52,798 bases of DNA from NCBI GenBank assembly GCA_964477445.1, contig CAYZED010000019.1, positions 1 through 52,798 of the forward strand, given 5' to 3'. Made by a program: the position numbers and the translations under genes. Positions 9,673-17,670 of the stretch are shown piece after piece; the first letter of the stretch is position 1; every line of letters starts with the position of its first letter. Source of the DNA: CAYZED01 sp964477445 (GTDB taxonomy: Bacteria; Bacillota; Clostridia; Lutisporales; Lutisporaceae). The notes under the pieces were generated by a model. It was given only the letters and a program-made list of their open reading frames with translations, had not been told where the DNA came from and did no database searches.

Positions 9673-10812
9673 CTATATTACAATTTCTACAAACTCTCCA
9701 TATCCCTCTTCTGCCATTTTTGAGATTGGAATGAATCTTAGCGAAGCACTATTTATACAAAACCTTAAACCACCTTTATCCTTCGGTCCATCTTTAAAGA
9801 CATGACCTAGGTGTGCATCACCGGTTTTACTTCTGACTTCTACTCTTTTCATCCCAAATTTCGAGTCGTTTAAATACTCCACTATCTCAGCTTCTATCGG
9901 TTTAGTAAAGCTCGGCCAACCACAGCCAGAATCAAACTTATCAGAAGAAACAAAAAGTGGCTCACCTGTAGTTATATCAACATATATACCCTTTTCGTGA
10001 TTATCCCAATATTCATTAGAAAATGGGCTTTCTGTCTTACTGTTCTGAGTTACTTCATATTGTTCTTTTGTAAGAATTTTCTTCAAAGTTACATCGTCTG
10101 TTTTAGTGTATTTCTTCATGGATTTTTCATGCGGTTCTTTTAATATCACTTCAGAGAATTTGCCAACTGTTTCTCCAACTGCTTCGTCGACTAGTTGGTC
10201 AATTGGTTCATCGACTAGTTCCTTAACTGATTCGTCAAAAGGTTCGTCAAATGGTTCCTCAAATGGCTCATTAAGAATCGAGAAATCAACATGACAATAT
10301 CCATCCGGATTTTTTTCAAGATAATCCTGATGATATTCTTCCGCTGTGCAATAAGTCGTGAGCTTTTTTACCTCAACTGCTAATGGAGTGTTATACTTCA
10401 TTTGTTCTTCATCCATGATTGCATTAATAATCTTTAAATCGGCTTCATCTTTATAATAAATACCTGTTCTATATTGAGTTCCAATATCATTACCTTGGCG
10501 ATTTTTAGAAATCGGATCAATGATTTTAAAATACGCTTCTAAAATTTTTCTTAATCCAACTCTATTTTGGTCATATTTCACAAAAACTACTTCAGCATGT
10601 CCTGTATCGTTATAACAAACATCTCTATAGGTGGTCTTCTCTGTCTTTCCATTAGCAAAGCCTACACTAGTTTCTGCCACGCCATGTATACGCGCTAAGA
10701 AAGCTTCTACACCCCAAAAACAGCCTCCCGCTAGCCATATTTCCTTTAGCTTTATACCTTTATAGTTGATATTTTTGTTTGGGTTTTCGGGCAAACTTTT
10801 TTTTCTGTTCAT
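9673..10812 (-). CDS. msrAB: Fused peptide methionine sulfoxide reductase MsrA/MsrB
   Basis: A 379-residue bifunctional repair enzyme that reduces methionine sulfoxide: MsrA acts on the S form and MsrB on the R form. MsrA (about 22-180) has GGCFWG with nucleophile Cys31. MsrB (about 245-379) has GCGWPSF (Cys297) and RFCINS (Cys352), the resolving and catalytic cysteines in this type. The MsrB part lacks the two CxxC zinc-binding pairs found in many MsrB proteins. A 52-residue linker (181-232) is acidic and repetitive (EPFEEPFDEPFDE, then VDEPIDQLVDEAV). No signal peptide is seen. ATG 10812 is chosen because GGAGGA lies 8 nt upstream; the TTG six bases earlier is too close to it. Confidence 0.96.
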   Translation of the reverse strand: MNRKKSLPENPNKNINYKGIKLKEIWLAGGCFWGVEAFLARIHGVAETSVGFANGKTEKTTYRDVCYNDTGHAEVVFVKYDQNRVGLRKILEAYFKIIDPISKNRQGNDIGTQYRTGIYYKDEADLKIINAIMDEEQMKYNTPLAVEVKKLTTYCTAEEYHQDYLEKNPDGYCHVDFSILNEPFEEPFDEPFDESVKELVDEPIDQLVDEAVGETVGKFSEVILKEPHEKSMKKYTKTDDVTLKKILTKEQYEVTQNSKTESPFSNEYWDNHEKGIYVDITTGEPLFVSSDKFDSGCGWPSFTKPIEAEIVEYLNDSKFGMKRVEVRSKTGDAHLGHVFKDGPKDKGGLRFCINSASLRFIPISKMAEEGYGEFVEIVI

Positions 10813-10846
10813 AAACAAAATCCTCCGTATAATCTAAAAACAAAGA

Positions 10847-11203
10847 TTATTCCAAACTCAACTTCTCAATCGCATGCGCCTCTTCTGATACAAAAAAGAT
10901 ATCCTTACCTTTATTTGTCTCATATATAAAGTCTTTAAGGCTATTACTGTTATACACTGAAAAATCACCCACAATGGCAACTTTGAATTTGTAATTTATG
11001 AATTTTTGGAGAACATCTCCTGCTAGCTTGGTTTTTAGGTCAAAAAATTCTTCGACTAAATGGGATTTGTCAAAAATTATTCTATTACAACCCGTTTCAT
11101 ACCTAACTGCCATAATAGTATCTAGCGCAGTTTGTGGGTTCGTAATTAAGTAAGTGTCACTTATGATTTTTGCAATATTATTATTTTTAATCTTTATTTC
11201 CAT
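10847..11203 (-). CDS. DUF4180 domain protein
   Basis: A 118-residue protein matching DUF4180 throughout. It shows the family pattern of TGCNRIIFDK, then EEFFDLKTKLAGDVLQKF, then VAIVGDFSVY and SLKDFIYETNKG. The function of this family is unknown. The gene starts at 11203 behind GAGGG and lies between the BspA-like gene and msrAB. A 9-bp tandem repeat is just upstream. Confidence 0.85.
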   Translation of the reverse strand: MEIKIKNNNIAKIISDTYLITNPQTALDTIMAVRYETGCNRIIFDKSHLVEEFFDLKTKLAGDVLQKFINYKFKVAIVGDFSVYNSNSLKDFIYETNKGKDIFFVSEEAHAIEKLSLE

Positions 11204-11219
11204 AAGACCCTCACATTTC

Positions 11220-11255
11220 TTTAATGCCTTTAATGCCTTTAATGCCTCTAATGCC
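11220..11255. repeat. 9-bp tandem repeat (4 copies) upstream of the DUF4180 gene
   Basis: TTTAATGCC occurs at 11220-11228, 11229-11237 and 11238-11246, then once as TCTAATGCC at 11247-11255. It lies about 17-50 bp upstream of the DUF4180 start, inside its leader or promoter. Confidence 0.95.
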
Positions 11256-11302
11256 CTTGGTTATTATATGTTTTCGCAATATTATTCTTATAATTTCGTT
11301 TT

Positions 11303-12643
11303 TTACTTAACTGTCACCTTGCATTTTGCGCTTTTATTCCCATCATTTGTATAAACGTAAATATACGTACTTCCCTTATTAATTCCCTTAACGGTCCCAG
11401 ATGAATTAACAGTTGCAATTTTTGAATTACTTGATTTCCATTTTAAACTTTTATTCGTGGCGTTTGAAGGATTAATTATAGCTGTTAACTTAGCGGTTTT
11501 TCCTTTTGATATAGACAATGTTGTTTTATTTATTTTAACACTTATTACAGCTTTTTCGTTTGATGTGTCGGGTTTAGGTGTTATTATTGGTGTCGGAGTT
11601 GGTGTCGGCGTTGGTGTCGGAGTTGGTGTCGGCGTTGGTGTCGGTGTTGGTGTCGGTGTTGGTGTAGCAACTGGAGGAACGTATTCTTCACTTGAAGCCG
11701 GATAGCCTTTCCATGTGCTTCCATAACCAGTTTTCCCTGAACTATAGTAAATCTTAAATGAAGGTGCGCAAGCTGTAAAGATATTTCCACCAGCCCTAAT
11801 AGGTGCATTGCCTTGGAAAATTGCTGCTACGAGTTTACTACATCCATAAAATGCATTATCTACTATTTCGTCAATGCTACTTGGAATCTTTATACTAACT
11901 AATCCCGTACACGAATTAAATGCAGCAAAATCTATATAAGCAACTCCAAGTCCCATATTAATTCCCGTTAGTCCTTTGCATTGATAGAAAGCATACTCTC
12001 CGATTTTAATTACACTGTTTGGTACACTATATTCTCCCGTTTTACCTTTTGGGTATTGTAGAATAGTCGTTAGTGATTTACTAAAAAGCACACCTGAAGC
12101 GCTTGCGAAAGTAGTATTTGCGCTACTAACATTTATTTGGGTCATCTTAAAGCAACCTTGGAAAGTCTTTGGCTCAATTTCTTTAAGATTAGATGGTAAA
12201 TCAACAGACGTCAAAGAGGTACATCCATCAAAAACTTCTCCACCTATGGTAATAAGTCCGCTTCCAAAGTTTACCCTTGTGAGTCCGGTACATGCCTTGA
12301 AAGCATATCTATCAATAGTTTTAACGCCATCTGGAATTGTCACACTAGTAATTTTGGTTTTGTTTTCAAATGCGGATTCCCATATTGCCGTAACATTATA
12401 CGTCCCCATAGTATCAGGAATAACGACCGCACCGCCAGTGCCAGTATATCCAGAAATCGCCGCACTACCATTCCATACAGTATAATTAAAGCCATTCTCA
12501 TTTAACACTGCCGCCGTTCTTGAACTGGCGATTGTTTTTGTGGTAGCCAGCGTTTTCGAATTGGCAATTGTGCTTGAGAGACCTTCGATACCAGGGATTA
12601 CTAGTAAAACAACCATTAACATTGACAAAAATTTTCTTCTCAT
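11303..12643 (-). CDS. BspA-like leucine-rich-repeat surface protein with Thr-Pro linker and Ig-like domain
   Basis: A 446-residue secreted protein. Residues 1-25 form a signal peptide. Several BspA-type leucine-rich repeats (LRR_5 family, with YAFKACTGLTRVNF and AFYGCSKL patterns) span about 70-300. A Thr-Pro repeat linker (about 330-360) follows, encoded by a near-perfect short tandem repeat at about 11584-11665. A C-terminal bacterial Ig-like fold (Big_2, with KLTAIINPSNATNKSLKWKS) closes the protein. There is no LPxTG or other clear wall anchor. Such proteins often act in adhesion or as surface display modules, but the ligand is unknown. ATG 12643 is chosen because GGAG lies 6 nt upstream; TTG 12655 has no ribosome site. 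Confidence 0.9.
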   Translation of the reverse strand: MRRKFLSMLMVVLLVIPGIEGLSSTIANSKTLATTKTIASSRTAAVLNENGFNYTVWNGSAAISGYTGTGGAVVIPDTMGTYNVTAIWESAFENKTKITSVTIPDGVKTIDRYAFKACTGLTRVNFGSGLITIGGEVFDGCTSLTSVDLPSNLKEIEPKTFQGCFKMTQINVSSANTTFASASGVLFSKSLTTILQYPKGKTGEYSVPNSVIKIGEYAFYQCKGLTGINMGLGVAYIDFAAFNSCTGLVSIKIPSSIDEIVDNAFYGCSKLVAAIFQGNAPIRAGGNIFTACAPSFKIYYSSGKTGYGSTWKGYPASSEEYVPPVATPTPTPTPTPTPTPTPTPTPTPTPTPIITPKPDTSNEKAVISVKINKTTLSISKGKTAKLTAIINPSNATNKSLKWKSSNSKIATVNSSGTVKGINKGSTYIYVYTNDGNKSAKCKVTVK

Positions 12644-12722
12644 TTTTTTCTCCAATCATATTATTTATTTAACAATTTCCCCATTTTTTATCTAAATTCA
12701 TATTTAAGTTCAATTTCTAAAA

Positions 12723-12746
12723 AAACTCAGTCATAAGACTGAGTTT
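12723..12746 (-). terminator. Rho-independent terminator downstream of the GNAT gene
   Basis: AAACTCAGTC (12723-12732) pairs with GACTGAGTTT (12737-12746) around an ATAA loop. On the minus strand it is followed by seven T residues. It is about 135 bp after the GNAT stop codon and upstream of the BspA-like gene. Confidence 0.9.
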
Positions 12747-12789
12747 CATATAGTTATTTTAACATACTAAAATATAAAATTTCATTTAT

Positions 12790-12895
12790 TTCAAAAATTA
12801 TGCTTCTATTTTTTTGAGTTCCAATTTTTATAATTCATCTTTTTTCCCATTTTTTATAGTTCATCTTTTTTAGTTACATTTTTTAAAGTTCTAAT
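12790..12895. repeat. Degenerate repeats after the 3' end of the GNAT gene
   Basis: On the minus strand, the last codons of the GNAT gene (ATGAAATTAGAACTTTAA) are followed by degraded look-alikes such as ATGAACTATAAAAAATG and ATGAATTATAAAAATTG at irregular spacing of about 12-16 bp. It may be an old, decayed version of the gene-end tandem repeats seen elsewhere. AT-rich composition makes this uncertain. Confidence 0.4.
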
Positions 12896-13350
12896 TTCAT
12901 CCATGTCATTTCATCTTTTTTGTCGGGTTGGTCAATATCTTCGATGAATCCCATCTTCGCATAAAAATGTATGGCATCGCGAGTCGCTAAGGCAAAGACT
13001 TCAGGTACTCTGCTTTCTTTTGCATCGGAAATGAGTTTATTTATCATAAGTTTCCCAACACCTTTAGAATGATACTCTGGTGCTACTGAAAGGTTGGAAA
13101 ATACATATTTGGGTTCTTCAGGTGTTCCAAAATTCGCAAATGACCCAGTCCCAATTATTTCAGACATCTCTTCGATAACATAAAATTTCTTCCATGCCAT
13201 TTGTCTAATAATACTGTCGATTGAATAATAATCCTTATACTTTTTGACGATCTCTTCAGAATGGATTTTTGAGATAACTTCATCAAAATTCCTAGTAATT
13301 ATTTCAGATATCTTCCTCATGTCGCCAGTCTCAGCTCTTCTTATCAACAT
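12883..13350 (-). CDS. GNAT-family N-acetyltransferase
   Basis: A 155-residue acetyltransferase of the GNAT fold, which transfers an acetyl group from acetyl-CoA to an amine. The acetyl-CoA binding motif A is visible as VAPEYHSKGVGKLM (about 92-105), with a typical C-terminal AIHFYAKMGF segment. The substrate is unknown. The start at 13350 has GGAGGG 7 nt upstream. It follows a four-helix membrane protein gene on the same strand with a gap of about 50 bp, so the two may be co-transcribed. Confidence 0.9.
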   Translation of the reverse strand: MLIRRAETGDMRKISEIITRNFDEVISKIHSEEIVKKYKDYYSIDSIIRQMAWKKFYVIEEMSEIIGTGSFANFGTPEEPKYVFSNLSVAPEYHSKGVGKLMINKLISDAKESRVPEVFALATRDAIHFYAKMGFIEDIDQPDKKDEMTWMKLEL

Positions 13351-13398
13351 ATTTAGCCCTCCAAAAACTTTTTAGATTTCCCCATTTTTTTTCGCTAT

Positions 13399-13950
13399 TT
13401 AGCTATTTTGATTATCATTTAAGCCAAAAGTTCTTAGTTTTCTAACAAAGTTAGCAATTCCTTTGGCCCCAAACACTAATATAATACCTATAATAGTTTT
13501 AATTAAGCTCTCCATCATTATAACACGTTCTTGTATGATGAAAGAAGTGGCATCTGGATTTTGACTAATAATTAAAGAAAAAATCGCTCCTATTAATTTA
13601 GGAATTGCCCCTCCACATAAAATGAATCCGACAGCAATAATAAGTGCCGTTAACAGCATATTAAAATCGAAGTTTTCAGATTTCATGTCGAGTTGAGTAG
13701 TCTCGTCTTCACTCATTGATTTATTTGTATTCTTTCCTGCGATAATATTCGCAAGAGCCCCTGAAACATACCAAAGAAATATCCCTATACAAATATATGT
13801 TATTGGGAAGCTTGCTGTTGATAAAAAATTGCCAAATGACACACCCTTCTGAAATATGACATTTGAAAATAGTGAAATCAAAGTCGATAGACCAGTGAAA
13901 AAGAAATACATTGAAAGAACCTTTATCATAGATTTTGTTAAATTTTTCAT
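13399..13950 (-). CDS. Predicted four-helix membrane protein, function unknown
   Basis: A 183-residue protein I do not recognise. Hydrophobic segments at about 8-30, 45-70, 95-125 and 145-168 suggest four membrane helices, and a charged loop lies at about 72-92. AAGGAG lies upstream of ATG 13950. It lies between hicB and the GNAT gene. The last codons AATAGCTAAATAGC show a small 8-bp duplication across the stop codon. Confidence 0.7.
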   Translation of the reverse strand: MKNLTKSMIKVLSMYFFFTGLSTLISLFSNVIFQKGVSFGNFLSTASFPITYICIGIFLWYVSGALANIIAGKNTNKSMSEDETTQLDMKSENFDFNMLLTALIIAVGFILCGGAIPKLIGAIFSLIISQNPDATSFIIQERVIMMESLIKTIIGIILVFGAKGIANFVRKLRTFGLNDNQNS

Positions 13951-13977
13951 GTTTGTTGTGCTCCTTATGTTTTTTTG

Positions 13978-14361
13978 TTATTTACCTAATTTAATTTCAA
14001 GTGCTTCAGTAAGAACTTTTGAAAAATTAATCTTTGCGGCTTCAGCCTCAACGTTCAGCCAGCTTGGAATAGTACAATTTTTTCGAATTGTTCTAGTATC
14101 ATTTGCTTTTCGATAAGCTATAAAATCTATGTCAACAAGTGCTATTATTTCATCACTTTCATGGTCAATATTTAACAACTTTGGATTTGGAATTGATCTG
14201 CCAGCATCTTCTTCAGTTATTCCCCATAAACCGATAGCATCTCTAGCCATTTCAATTGCATTTGCTAAATCTTTCCCTTCCGTATTTATATCCAAATCAG
14301 GAATAGTCACAAAATAGCCAGTTTCACATGGCGTAAGCTTTACTAAAAACACTTTTTTCAC
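13978..14361 (-). CDS. hicB: HicB-family antitoxin
   Basis: A 127-residue antitoxin of the type II HicAB system. The N-terminal half (about 1-65) has the HicB fold signature, with GYFVTIPDLDINTEG followed by a helix ending in GL.GITEE. The C-terminal part (RTIRKNCTIPSWLNVEAE and following helix) looks like a ribbon-helix-helix DNA-binding domain, as expected for operon autorepression. The start is GTG at 14361, with GGAGG 7 nt upstream. It is 26 bp downstream of hicA, in the usual toxin-then-antitoxin order. Confidence 0.9.
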   Translation of the reverse strand: MKKVFLVKLTPCETGYFVTIPDLDINTEGKDLANAIEMARDAIGLWGITEEDAGRSIPNPKLLNIDHESDEIIALVDIDFIAYRKANDTRTIRKNCTIPSWLNVEAEAAKINFSKVLTEALEIKLGK

Positions 14362-14387
14362 AGTAATACCTCCATTGACAGACTAAA

Positions 14388-14561
14388 CTATTTCAGTCCT
14401 TGCCTCTTAATAATTGCTAATGATAACATTTCAGAAATTTCACGGTGTCGGGGTATTGGTTCGTTTTTTTCTCCATTTGTATAAATATCATGATTTGCTC
14501 CTTGTCTTAGCAACCACCATCCATTTAGTTCTAACTTTTTTACCAAATCCCTTCGTTTTAT
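14388..14561 (-). CDS. hicA: HicA-family mRNA interferase toxin with ATA in place of the start codon
   Basis: This 57-residue reading frame is a full-length HicA toxin, a small double-stranded-RNA-binding-fold ribonuclease that cleaves mRNA. It reads KRRDLVKKLELNGW, then RQGANHDIYTNG with the catalytic His, then PIPRHREI, ending IIKRQGLK. The position where the family has its initiating Met is ATA (14561-14559), behind a normal GAGGTGAT ribosome site. No ATG or GTG exists in frame upstream before a TGA stop. An internal TTG at codon 5 has no ribosome site. Translation is therefore probably weak or absent unless ATA is used. All other parts of the module look intact, so the change may be a recent silencing mutation. 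Confidence 0.85.
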   Translation of the reverse strand: MKRRDLVKKLELNGWWLLRQGANHDIYTNGEKNEPIPRHREISEMLSLAIIKRQGLK

Positions 14562-14580
14562 ACTATCACCTCATATTCAT

Positions 14581-14609
14581 ATTATACGCATTTTATGCGC
14601 ATGTGTCAA
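14581..14609 (-). promoter_or_regulatory. hicAB promoter with inverted repeat in the spacer
   Basis: On the minus strand, TTGACA (14609-14604) is separated by exactly 17 bp from TATAAT (14586-14581), a consensus promoter. The spacer holds an inverted repeat, CGCAT-TTT-ATGCG at 14587-14599, extended with one mismatch to 14584-14602. Its place suggests a HicB operator that blocks RNA polymerase; that role is inferred. Confidence 0.88.
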
Positions 14610-14655
14610 TTGGGTTTATTCTCAAAATCTATCGTGTATTATCCCTATTACGTTT

Positions 14656-15177
14656 TCACTGATATATTTGAACAAGCTTACCTTTAACGAAAATAAATTT
14701 TAGAAAATTCCTTTCCGAACTCGAAGCGACAATTTTGGGCAAATCATTCAATTCCACTTTAACTAGCCCATATTGACCTGCTGCATATAGTTCGCAATCA
14801 CTGGGAATCTTTATAGTTTCCTTTTGTTCTTTATCGATACTAACACTATCCCATTTTACTTCAAGAGATAACTTGCCATTTTGATTTGAAACTCCTATAA
14901 CCTGACCATATTTCAGTTCAATTTCACCAAGCGAAAATAGAATTTTTTCGATTCTCTTAAAGTCATTTCCTAGTGAATTTATTCCTTGTTCCTGTTCGAA
15001 AACCTTCGAATCAATATAATCTAGTCTTTGTTCAATTTTTGTAAGATCAACCGGCTTGGAATTCTCCTCAATTCCTTTTAGCTTATCCTGTATGTTCAAA
15101 ACCATAAAACTCAAGAAAACAGTTGTTAGTAAAAGCATTATAACTATTGCTATAAGTATCTTCTCTTTACTACTCAT
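14656..15177 (-). CDS. Small membrane-anchored coiled-coil protein, function unknown
   Basis: A 173-residue protein with one N-terminal membrane helix (about 7-28), a predicted coiled coil (about 30-80) and a beta-rich C-terminal part (about 85-173). No family recognised. GGAGG lies 6 nt before ATG 15177. Its first 8 bases overlap the end of the ferredoxin-nitroreductase gene, so it is translationally coupled to it and may be a partner or membrane tether. Confidence 0.75.
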   Translation of the reverse strand: MSSKEKILIAIVIMLLLTTVFLSFMVLNIQDKLKGIEENSKPVDLTKIEQRLDYIDSKVFEQEQGINSLGNDFKRIEKILFSLGEIELKYGQVIGVSNQNGKLSLEVKWDSVSIDKEQKETIKIPSDCELYAAGQYGLVKVELNDLPKIVASSSERNFLKFIFVKGKLVQIYQ

Positions 15178-15985
15178 ATCTTACCTCCACTTCATACCCT
15201 CTGGGAATATTAACTATATTCTCATCTGAATACCCAAGTACCATCGCACATAGCACATCTTCATTAATGTCTAATCTTTTTCGCAACTCTCTATTTGTTT
15301 TCAAAGTTAAAAGAACCGAGTCCATCAAACAACTTCCTACGCCAAGCGCTTCCGCCATAATCATCAAATTTGCTAAGAGATAGTGTGAACTGCTTTCAGT
15401 TACTGGAGCGTGCTTATTTCCTGTAGCGATTATAATAATCTGCGTATTTTCATATAAAACGCTTTCAAAATTTCTATATTCCATTTTTTCTTTTATTACA
15501 TAAATATCTTTATAAAAAATAGATATGAACTTCGTGAAAATTTTTAGCCCAAAAAGTAACTTATAGAATTTTTTTACGAATTCCACGGCATATTCATCAA
15601 TTGTCTTAATAAGTTCCGCATCTTTTATTACAACGATTGAAATATTTTTGTTTTGATTTGGAGCAAATTTTGCTACAGACAAGATTTTTTCTAAAACTTC
15701 TTTTGGTATTTCTTTTTTTTGAAATTTTTTAATAGATCTACGCCTTTCCAAAATCGAAAATATATCATCTGAATTAATTTCTTTTAAGTTTGCTATTCTT
15801 TCAGGATATTTACCATTTACCATTATTGCTTGAGAAGGGCAAATTGCTACACACTTCTGGCATGTATTACATACTCTGTCGTTAAATTCTGGAAATCCCT
15901 CATTTGATTTTATACAAAATCCATCCATTCGTCTTATGCAGATCCCACATTTTATGCATCTGTCTTTGTCGAGTGATATTCTCAT
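15170..15985 (-). CDS. Ferredoxin-nitroreductase fusion protein
   Basis: A 271-residue redox enzyme. Residues about 1-60 form a two-cluster ferredoxin domain, with CIKCGICIRRMDGFC and CNTCQKCVAICPS. The rest is a nitroreductase-family FMN domain starting at RRRSIKKF (about 80) and ending near VLGYSDE. Such proteins pass electrons from ferredoxin-level donors to flavin-bound substrates; the substrate is unknown. ATG 15985 (MRISLDKDRC) is chosen because the longer frame adds 27 residues that lie within the upstream acetyltransferase gene. The upstream GNAT stop codon is only 4 bp away, so the two are one operon. Confidence 0.9.
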   Translation of the reverse strand: MRISLDKDRCIKCGICIRRMDGFCIKSNEGFPEFNDRVCNTCQKCVAICPSQAIMVNGKYPERIANLKEINSDDIFSILERRRSIKKFQKKEIPKEVLEKILSVAKFAPNQNKNISIVVIKDAELIKTIDEYAVEFVKKFYKLLFGLKIFTKFISIFYKDIYVIKEKMEYRNFESVLYENTQIIIIATGNKHAPVTESSSHYLLANLMIMAEALGVGSCLMDSVLLTLKTNRELRKRLDINEDVLCAMVLGYSDENIVNIPRGYEVEVRYE

Positions 15986-15989
15986 TCCC

Positions 15990-16472
15990 TCACACTTCCT
16001 TCTCCATAAAACAAATTTCATATAGTAATTTCTCGTACTTTTTGACTTCAATTTCCTTGAAGCCATAATTCAAATACCAATTCTTAAGAACGTTATTCTC
16101 ATTGATTACCGCGATTCCTATGGTTTTGCCCCCATGTTCACTAACATATGTGAAAACAAAATCCATTATTTCTTTTCCAATTCCGCTACCACGAAAATCA
16201 GGCTGAACAGCAAGTCTCTTCATAAAAAAAAGAGAGTCGTTTACCTTCTCAATGGCTATAAACCCAATTTGTTTTTCATCACAAAAAAAGCCAAATAGCT
16301 CTATTCCCTTTTTATAAAGTTCCTCTAGATCATGAGTCTGAATAAAAGCTGGATTTCCTGGTGCATTTTCTTTTGTATAATTAAATTCCTTTGCTACTGT
16401 TAAAAACGCAGTCCTAACTATCTCAGCGCTTTGTTCAAATCCAATATTATCAGTAATTTTCCTTACGAGCAT
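15990..16472 (-). CDS. GNAT-family N-acetyltransferase
   Basis: A 160-residue acetyltransferase with motif A VQPDFRGSGIGKEIMDF (about 90-106) and the C-terminal NWYLNYGFKE segment. The substrate is unknown. ATG 16472 is chosen because GGAGGG lies 5 nt upstream. It is the first gene of a tight three-gene cluster with the ferredoxin-nitroreductase and the coiled-coil membrane protein. Confidence 0.9.
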   Translation of the reverse strand: MLVRKITDNIGFEQSAEIVRTAFLTVAKEFNYTKENAPGNPAFIQTHDLEELYKKGIELFGFFCDEKQIGFIAIEKVNDSLFFMKRLAVQPDFRGSGIGKEIMDFVFTYVSEHGGKTIGIAVINENNVLKNWYLNYGFKEIEVKKYEKLLYEICFMEKEV

Positions 16473-16528
16473 TTTGCCCTCCACTATCTGAGAATTATCA
16501 TCTATTAAATTTAAGCAAATTCGTATAA

Positions 16529-16558
16529 ATATCCCGGACACAAAAGCATCCGAGATAT
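16529..16558 (-). terminator. Possible hairpin terminator after the rubrerythrin-like gene
   Basis: 16529-16538 pairs with 16549-16558 over 10 bp in minus-strand RNA, counting one G-U pair, with a 10-nt loop. There is no T run after it, so termination is uncertain. Confidence 0.4.
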
Positions 16559-16571
16559 AAGTTGATATTTT

Positions 16572-17072
16572 TTAGAATGGGGAGAATCCCATATCAAACC
16601 AACTGTCATGGAACCGCTCGTCATAAATTTTGTGTAGCATATTTCTATGTTCAATTTCCCAATTTGCCAGAATCTTATAAGTCTCTTTAATGTTTTTATC
16701 TGAAGCATTCTCTGCCGCTTTTTTATAAAACTGCGCCAAATCGTCCTCTATTAAATATGCCATTCTTAATATTGCAAGATCGCCCAATGCTGACTCGCCC
16801 TCTGCCTCGGTCACTTTTTCCGATTTTTTTCTTTCTGTAAAAATCTTTTTTGCGACTTTGCCAGGCACTAAGCCTTTAATTTTTTCGCCTTTAGAAATAC
16901 TTTCAAATTCCTTTTTCAATAGTTCAACATGTTCAGATTCCATATCAGCAAGCTGAATAAGCACCTCTTTGGTATCCTGATTGCTTACTTTATCAATGTT
17001 TTCTCTATAAAACTTTTCGCCTTCTTCTTCCATCCTAATAGCGTATGCCAGTACTTTCAATGTGTTAGCCAT
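16572..17072 (-). CDS. Rubrerythrin/ferritin-like diiron protein
   Basis: A 166-residue four-helix-bundle protein of the ferritin-like superfamily. Two pairs of metal-binding residues are visible: EEEGEKFY with ESEHVELL in the first half, and IEDDLAQFY with EIEHRNML in the second, giving the repeated E...ExxH pattern. It lacks the rubredoxin domain of classical rubrerythrin. Likely roles are peroxide detoxification or iron handling. AAGGAGG lies 9 nt upstream of ATG 17072. A T-rich leader with TATAAT and a CACAATTGTG palindrome lies upstream. Confidence 0.82.
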   Translation of the reverse strand: MANTLKVLAYAIRMEEEGEKFYRENIDKVSNQDTKEVLIQLADMESEHVELLKKEFESISKGEKIKGLVPGKVAKKIFTERKKSEKVTEAEGESALGDLAILRMAYLIEDDLAQFYKKAAENASDKNIKETYKILANWEIEHRNMLHKIYDERFHDSWFDMGFSPF

Positions 17073-17153
17073 TATAATTGCCTCCTTTTTTGTATTAAAA
17101 CCGAATTTTTTATCAAATAATATTTTGTCTATATTTACATTATATACTATTTG

Positions 17154-17163
17154 TCACAATTGT
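17154..17163. promoter_or_regulatory. Palindrome near the rubrerythrin-like gene promoter
   Basis: CACAATTGTG is a perfect 10-bp palindrome lying about 9 bp upstream of a TATAAT on the minus strand. It could be a repressor site. It does not match a PerR box that I can recognise. Confidence 0.35.
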
Positions 17164-17164
17164 G

Positions 17165-17612
17165 TTATAGCAAAAATTTTCTAAGAAGATCAACAAATTC
17201 CTCTGTTTTAGTTAAGCTGATTTGCCCATGTCTCATATTTTTTGCATAGTGCAACTCACTATTCTTAATTGCCTTGTTGAGCGTTAAAGCAGATTTTTTC
17301 ATGATTCCTAGCTCTTTCGACCCCACAATCACTAAAACTTTAGCCTCTGTATTCCTAATACTATCTTTTAGTGAATAAGTGCCGTTGCTCAATGTAATAT
17401 TTGTTAAAGATTCTCTTGATATTTTAATGCTATCTTCATAATATTGTTCAAACATATCTTCTGGAACAAAAAGACTTTTTGACAAAACTTCTGTCACAAT
17501 AAGTATTACTTAATTTATTTGCAATTTCTTTTAGAGACCACGATGAAAGCCCTCCACCATGTAGCATTATTATTGTAGGAAGACTATTGTCACCAAATTC
17601 TTTAAATTTCAA
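17165..17612 (-). pseudogene. Alpha/beta hydrolase pseudogene with large internal deletion and frameshift
   Basis: Two pieces of one alpha/beta hydrolase lie in different frames. The first (from a possible TTG start at 17612) reads FKEFGDNSLPTIIMLHGGG and ends at about 17500; it holds the oxyanion HGGG motif. The second (about 17497-17165, 110 residues) has the C-terminal cap, the AKVLVIVGSKE strand and MRHGQIS with the catalytic His. The part that should lie between them, including the GxSxG nucleophile elbow and roughly 100 residues, is absent, and the frame changes at the junction. The C-terminal piece opens with GTG but has no clear ribosome site. It is very unlikely to be active. Confidence 0.82.
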
Positions 17613-17670
17613 AAAAACTCACATCCTTTACACCTATCTTTTAGGCAGCAGACCCCATAAATCATTCAAC

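Noticed and set aside
11457..11705. Frame with GVGVGV repeats
   Set aside because: It is the antisense of the Thr-Pro linker of the BspA-like protein.
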